A DNA stretch of 64,000 nt, taken from positions 1 through 64,000 of the forward strand of contig NZ_BBJU01000027.1 of assembly GCF_000739935.1 (NCBI RefSeq). The letters are read 5' to 3'. The translations under genes and the position numbers were made by a program. Below, in pieces: positions 62,656-64,000 of the stretch (within the stretch, counting starts at the first letter, position 1; the number at the start of each line of letters is the position of its first letter). Source of the stretch: Agrobacterium rubi TR3 = NBRC 13261 (GTDB taxonomy: Bacteria > Pseudomonadota > Alphaproteobacteria > Rhizobiales > Rhizobiaceae). The notes beneath the pieces are model-generated. The model was not told the origin of the DNA and searched no databases. It saw only the letters and a list, made by a program, of their open reading frames with translations.

Positions 62656-62892
62656 TCACATTATGTTATGTTGCAATGTGGTCTTGACTTTCTTTGGTGC
62701 TAGATCAGTTTTGGTGGCGGATGCAGTCATGGACGATCCCCGGATGTCGCGGTAGTTGGTGTTCCTGTGATGATCACGCGCTTCACTAAGCAAACTCAGC
62801 AATTGACAGGCGGATATTCCGTCTGCTTGCATGACTTGAAGGATCAGCGGGTCATTGAGAACTTCTTGAAGCGTTAACTCGGTTTGCGACAT
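62656..62892 (-). CDS. Small hypothetical protein near the peptide-export locus
   Basis: The 78-residue protein starts MSQTELTLQEVLNDPLILQ at 62892, with AAGGTG at the right distance. A second part, SACQLLSLLSEARDHH, is helical, followed by a polar tail. I do not recognise the family. It lies on the same strand as the double-glycine peptide gene, about 400 bases downstream of it, and might be a separate unit. Confidence 0.5.
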   Translation of the reverse strand: MSQTELTLQEVLNDPLILQVMQADGISACQLLSLLSEARDHHRNTNYRDIRGSSMTASATKTDLAPKKVKTTLQHNIM

Positions 62893-63299
62893 GCTCGTCA
62901 CCTTTGTTTGGAGAGCTTATACGCTCGCCACGTAACCTTGCGATGTCGAAAACAAGTCGACATAGAGGCAAGTTGTTCAATAAGATTGCAATTTCGGATG
63001 GGATTGAAGAGCGTATAACAGATGCCCATCAATCGACGTCACCACTCAGGCTTACCGACAACGGTGCCACCTGAACTGTTGGCATGACCGAACCTTGTAG
63101 CTGGCACCTGCATAGCGAGAAACTCATTCCTATTAAGGAAGGCCTCGCTGTCCCACGCTTAGCATCGCCAAACCTTCCATCGCGAGAAATGTGGGTGGGA
63201 AAAGACTCTGAGTTCATGACGGGTAAGACGCGAAGGTCCCGGAAGGGGGAGCCTGGCGGCTAGATCTTTATCCGCCAGGCTCAGTTTGGTCAGCTAAAT
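62893..63299. other. Gap downstream of the peptide gene
   Basis: No supported gene is seen. A minus-strand frame at 63029-63217 (62 codons) has odd composition and no family. The gap holds the hairpin at 63249-63282. If the peptide is a bacteriocin, its immunity gene is not evident here, which leaves the far side of the exporter, outside the window, as the likely place. Confidence 0.4.
63249..63282. terminator. Hairpin after the double-glycine peptide gene
   Basis: GAGCCTGGCGG at 63249-63259 and CCGCCAGGCTC at 63272-63282 pair perfectly over 11 bases with a 12-base loop. It begins 18 bases after the peptide stop. The sequence past the stem on the minus strand is C-rich, not T-rich, so termination may be Rho-aided or the hairpin may protect the mRNA. 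Confidence 0.6.
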
Positions 63300-63539
63300 C
63301 TAGCTAGCAAACGAGTTCTCAAAGCTGAAAGAACCAGACTTATTGCTAAAAGAAAAAGTTCCGGCCTTCTGTACGACTTCGGCCGGCAATGTTGCCGAGA
63401 AGCTTCCCGATCGGCTACCGAACGAGTAGTTCCCGGTGACAGCGCCATCAGCACCAATCGTAACCGTGGAAGCGACGGTTGTGGCACCGCCGCTCACGAG
63501 ATCGAGCATATCGCTGTTGATTTCAATCATCTTGCTCAT
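63300..63539 (-). CDS. Double-glycine-leader secreted peptide (candidate microcin)
   Basis: This is a 79-residue precursor. The first 18 residues, MSKMIEINSDMLDLVSGG, form a leader with the pattern expected for C39-peptidase ABC exporters: acidic and aliphatic residues, then L-V-S-G-G. Cleavage would release a 61-residue peptide rich in Ser, Gly, Phe and Ala with no cysteine. It has two similar tracts, GNYSFGSRSGSFSATL and GTFSFSNKSGSFSFENS. Class II microcins such as MccV and MccE492 have the same kind of leader and Ser/Gly-rich body. AAAGGAGA precedes the ATG. The HlyD-type exporter subunit is encoded 65 bases upstream on the same strand. Antibacterial activity is inferred; a signalling or adhesive peptide is the alternative. 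Confidence 0.72.
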   Translation of the reverse strand: MSKMIEINSDMLDLVSGGATTVASTVTIGADGAVTGNYSFGSRSGSFSATLPAEVVQKAGTFSFSNKSGSFSFENSFAS

Positions 63540-63604
63540 GTTAGTCTCCTTTGGGTTGGTTAGTCGTGAAGGTCCGACCAGGAAGGTCGTTCCCTTTGCT
63601 GGAT

Positions 63605-64000
63605 TCACCGACTGGCTATGGCTTTTAGCGGATCCGTGATCCAGTCGGTGAAGTGTCGGCGATCTGTAATGATATCGCCGATGAGTGTCATACCGGGCGT
63701 CAGTTGGCGCTCCTCGCCGTAGGCGGAAACGCTCGTACGATCGAGGCTGACGGTGACCCGGTAGACGGGATCTGTGAATGAGATTGGAGCCAACAATTCG
63801 CCTTCGAGATAAGTCGAGCGCGAAACTTGGGCGACGCGGCCGACAATCACTCCAAAGCGTTGGTAGGGAAAGGCGTCAATCCTGAGCCTGACGTCCTGGC
63901 CGATCTGGACCAGACCGGCGGCTCGTGACGGCAAAAGCAGATTTGCCTCAAGAGAACTTCCCGCGGGAACAAGTGCTGCCAAGGGGGACTGAGCCACAGC
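63605..64000 (-). CDS. HlyD/CvaA-type periplasmic adaptor, C-terminal part
   Basis: The reading frame is open to the window edge, so only the last 131 residues are seen. They match the end of HlyD-family membrane-fusion proteins: GSSLEANLLLPSRAAGLVQIGQDV, split here as GSSLEANLLLPSRA and GLVQIGQDVRLRID, then YQRFGVIVGRVAQVS and ELAPI-like LLAPISF. The end is TPGMTLIGDIITDRR. Such proteins link an inner-membrane ABC exporter to TolC. Adjacent to a double-glycine peptide gene it most resembles the CvaA/MchE group of microcin exporters. The ABC peptidase gene should lie beyond 64000. Confidence 0.8.
   Translation of the reverse strand, partial: AVAQSPLAALVPAGSSLEANLLLPSRAAGLVQIGQDVRLRIDAFPYQRFGVIVGRVAQVSRSTYLEGELLAPISFTDPVYRVTVSLDRTSVSAYGEERQLTPGMTLIGDIITDRRHFTDWITDPLKAIASR

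Noticed and set aside
63029..63217. Possible immunity gene for the microcin-like peptide
   Set aside because: The 62-codon frame has no membrane segment, weak start context and unusual composition, so it cannot be supported.
1..64000. CRISPR array
   Set aside because: No regularly spaced repeats of 25-40 bases were seen. The repeats found are operators, parS sites, IS ends and isolated pairs.

Overview
The window looks like part of a large repABC-type plasmid (or plasmid-derived replicon) of the Rhizobiaceae, most like Agrobacterium/Rhizobium. The main evidence is a complete repA-repB-repC cassette with parS sites and an antisense RNA, set head to head with a LuxI-type traI and a complete trb mating-pair operon as in Ti/Ri/At plasmids. 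Supporting signs are two tra-box-like palindromes between repA and traI, a DUF1612 'RHE_PE00001'-type plasmid protein, and an Agrobacterium-style vgrG/DUF2169/PAAR-effector island. No rRNA gene, complete tRNA gene or CRISPR array was seen.

Layout. 141-9010 (minus): a four-gene operon in the order Snf2-type helicase, C5-cytosine methyltransferase, N6-adenine (type III Mod-like) methyltransferase and type III Res-like nuclease/helicase. It looks like a hybrid restriction or phage-defence system. 9011-14506: a plasmid-maintenance patchwork with a relic DNA-binding fragment, a DUF1612 protein, a Phd/VapC toxin-antitoxin pair, an orphan antitoxin joined to a tyrosine recombinase, and an AP2-like DNA-binding protein. 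14705-23101 (plus): a type VI secretion 'vgrG island' with two effector/immunity modules, cut off on its right by an IS6-family element. 23997-26968: a degraded accessory stretch with two paralogous small genes, a resolvase relic, a displaced parS and a toxin-antitoxin pair whose toxin is frameshifted.

27029-30675 (minus): repABC. 31042-41366 (plus): traI-trbBCDEJKLFGHI. The tra relaxosome genes and traR are not in the window. 41632-44127 (minus): a chemoreceptor. 44791-61049: a catabolic and uptake locus. Five minus-strand enzymes (MalY-like lyase, SDR, DHDPS-like, hydantoinase-like, hydantoin racemase-like) are followed by a GntR regulator, a fused oligopeptide-type ABC ATPase, a rhodanese, a binding protein, two permeases, a second binding-protein-like gene without a signal peptide, a VOC protein and an NTPase-SUMF (formylglycine-generating-enzyme-like) fusion. 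Three matching palindromic sites lie in its promoter regions and probably mark one regulon. 61431-64000: ParE and IS66 debris, an Omp25/31-type porin, a small conserved-looking gene, and at the edge a double-glycine-leader peptide gene next to an HlyD-type exporter subunit, which is a candidate microcin system.

The best candidates for undescribed biology are the four-gene defence operon, the double-glycine peptide with its exporter, the NTPase-SUMF protein placed in a peptide/hydantoin-type regulon, and the two type VI effector/immunity modules. Functional calls rest on motifs read by eye. No database search was run.
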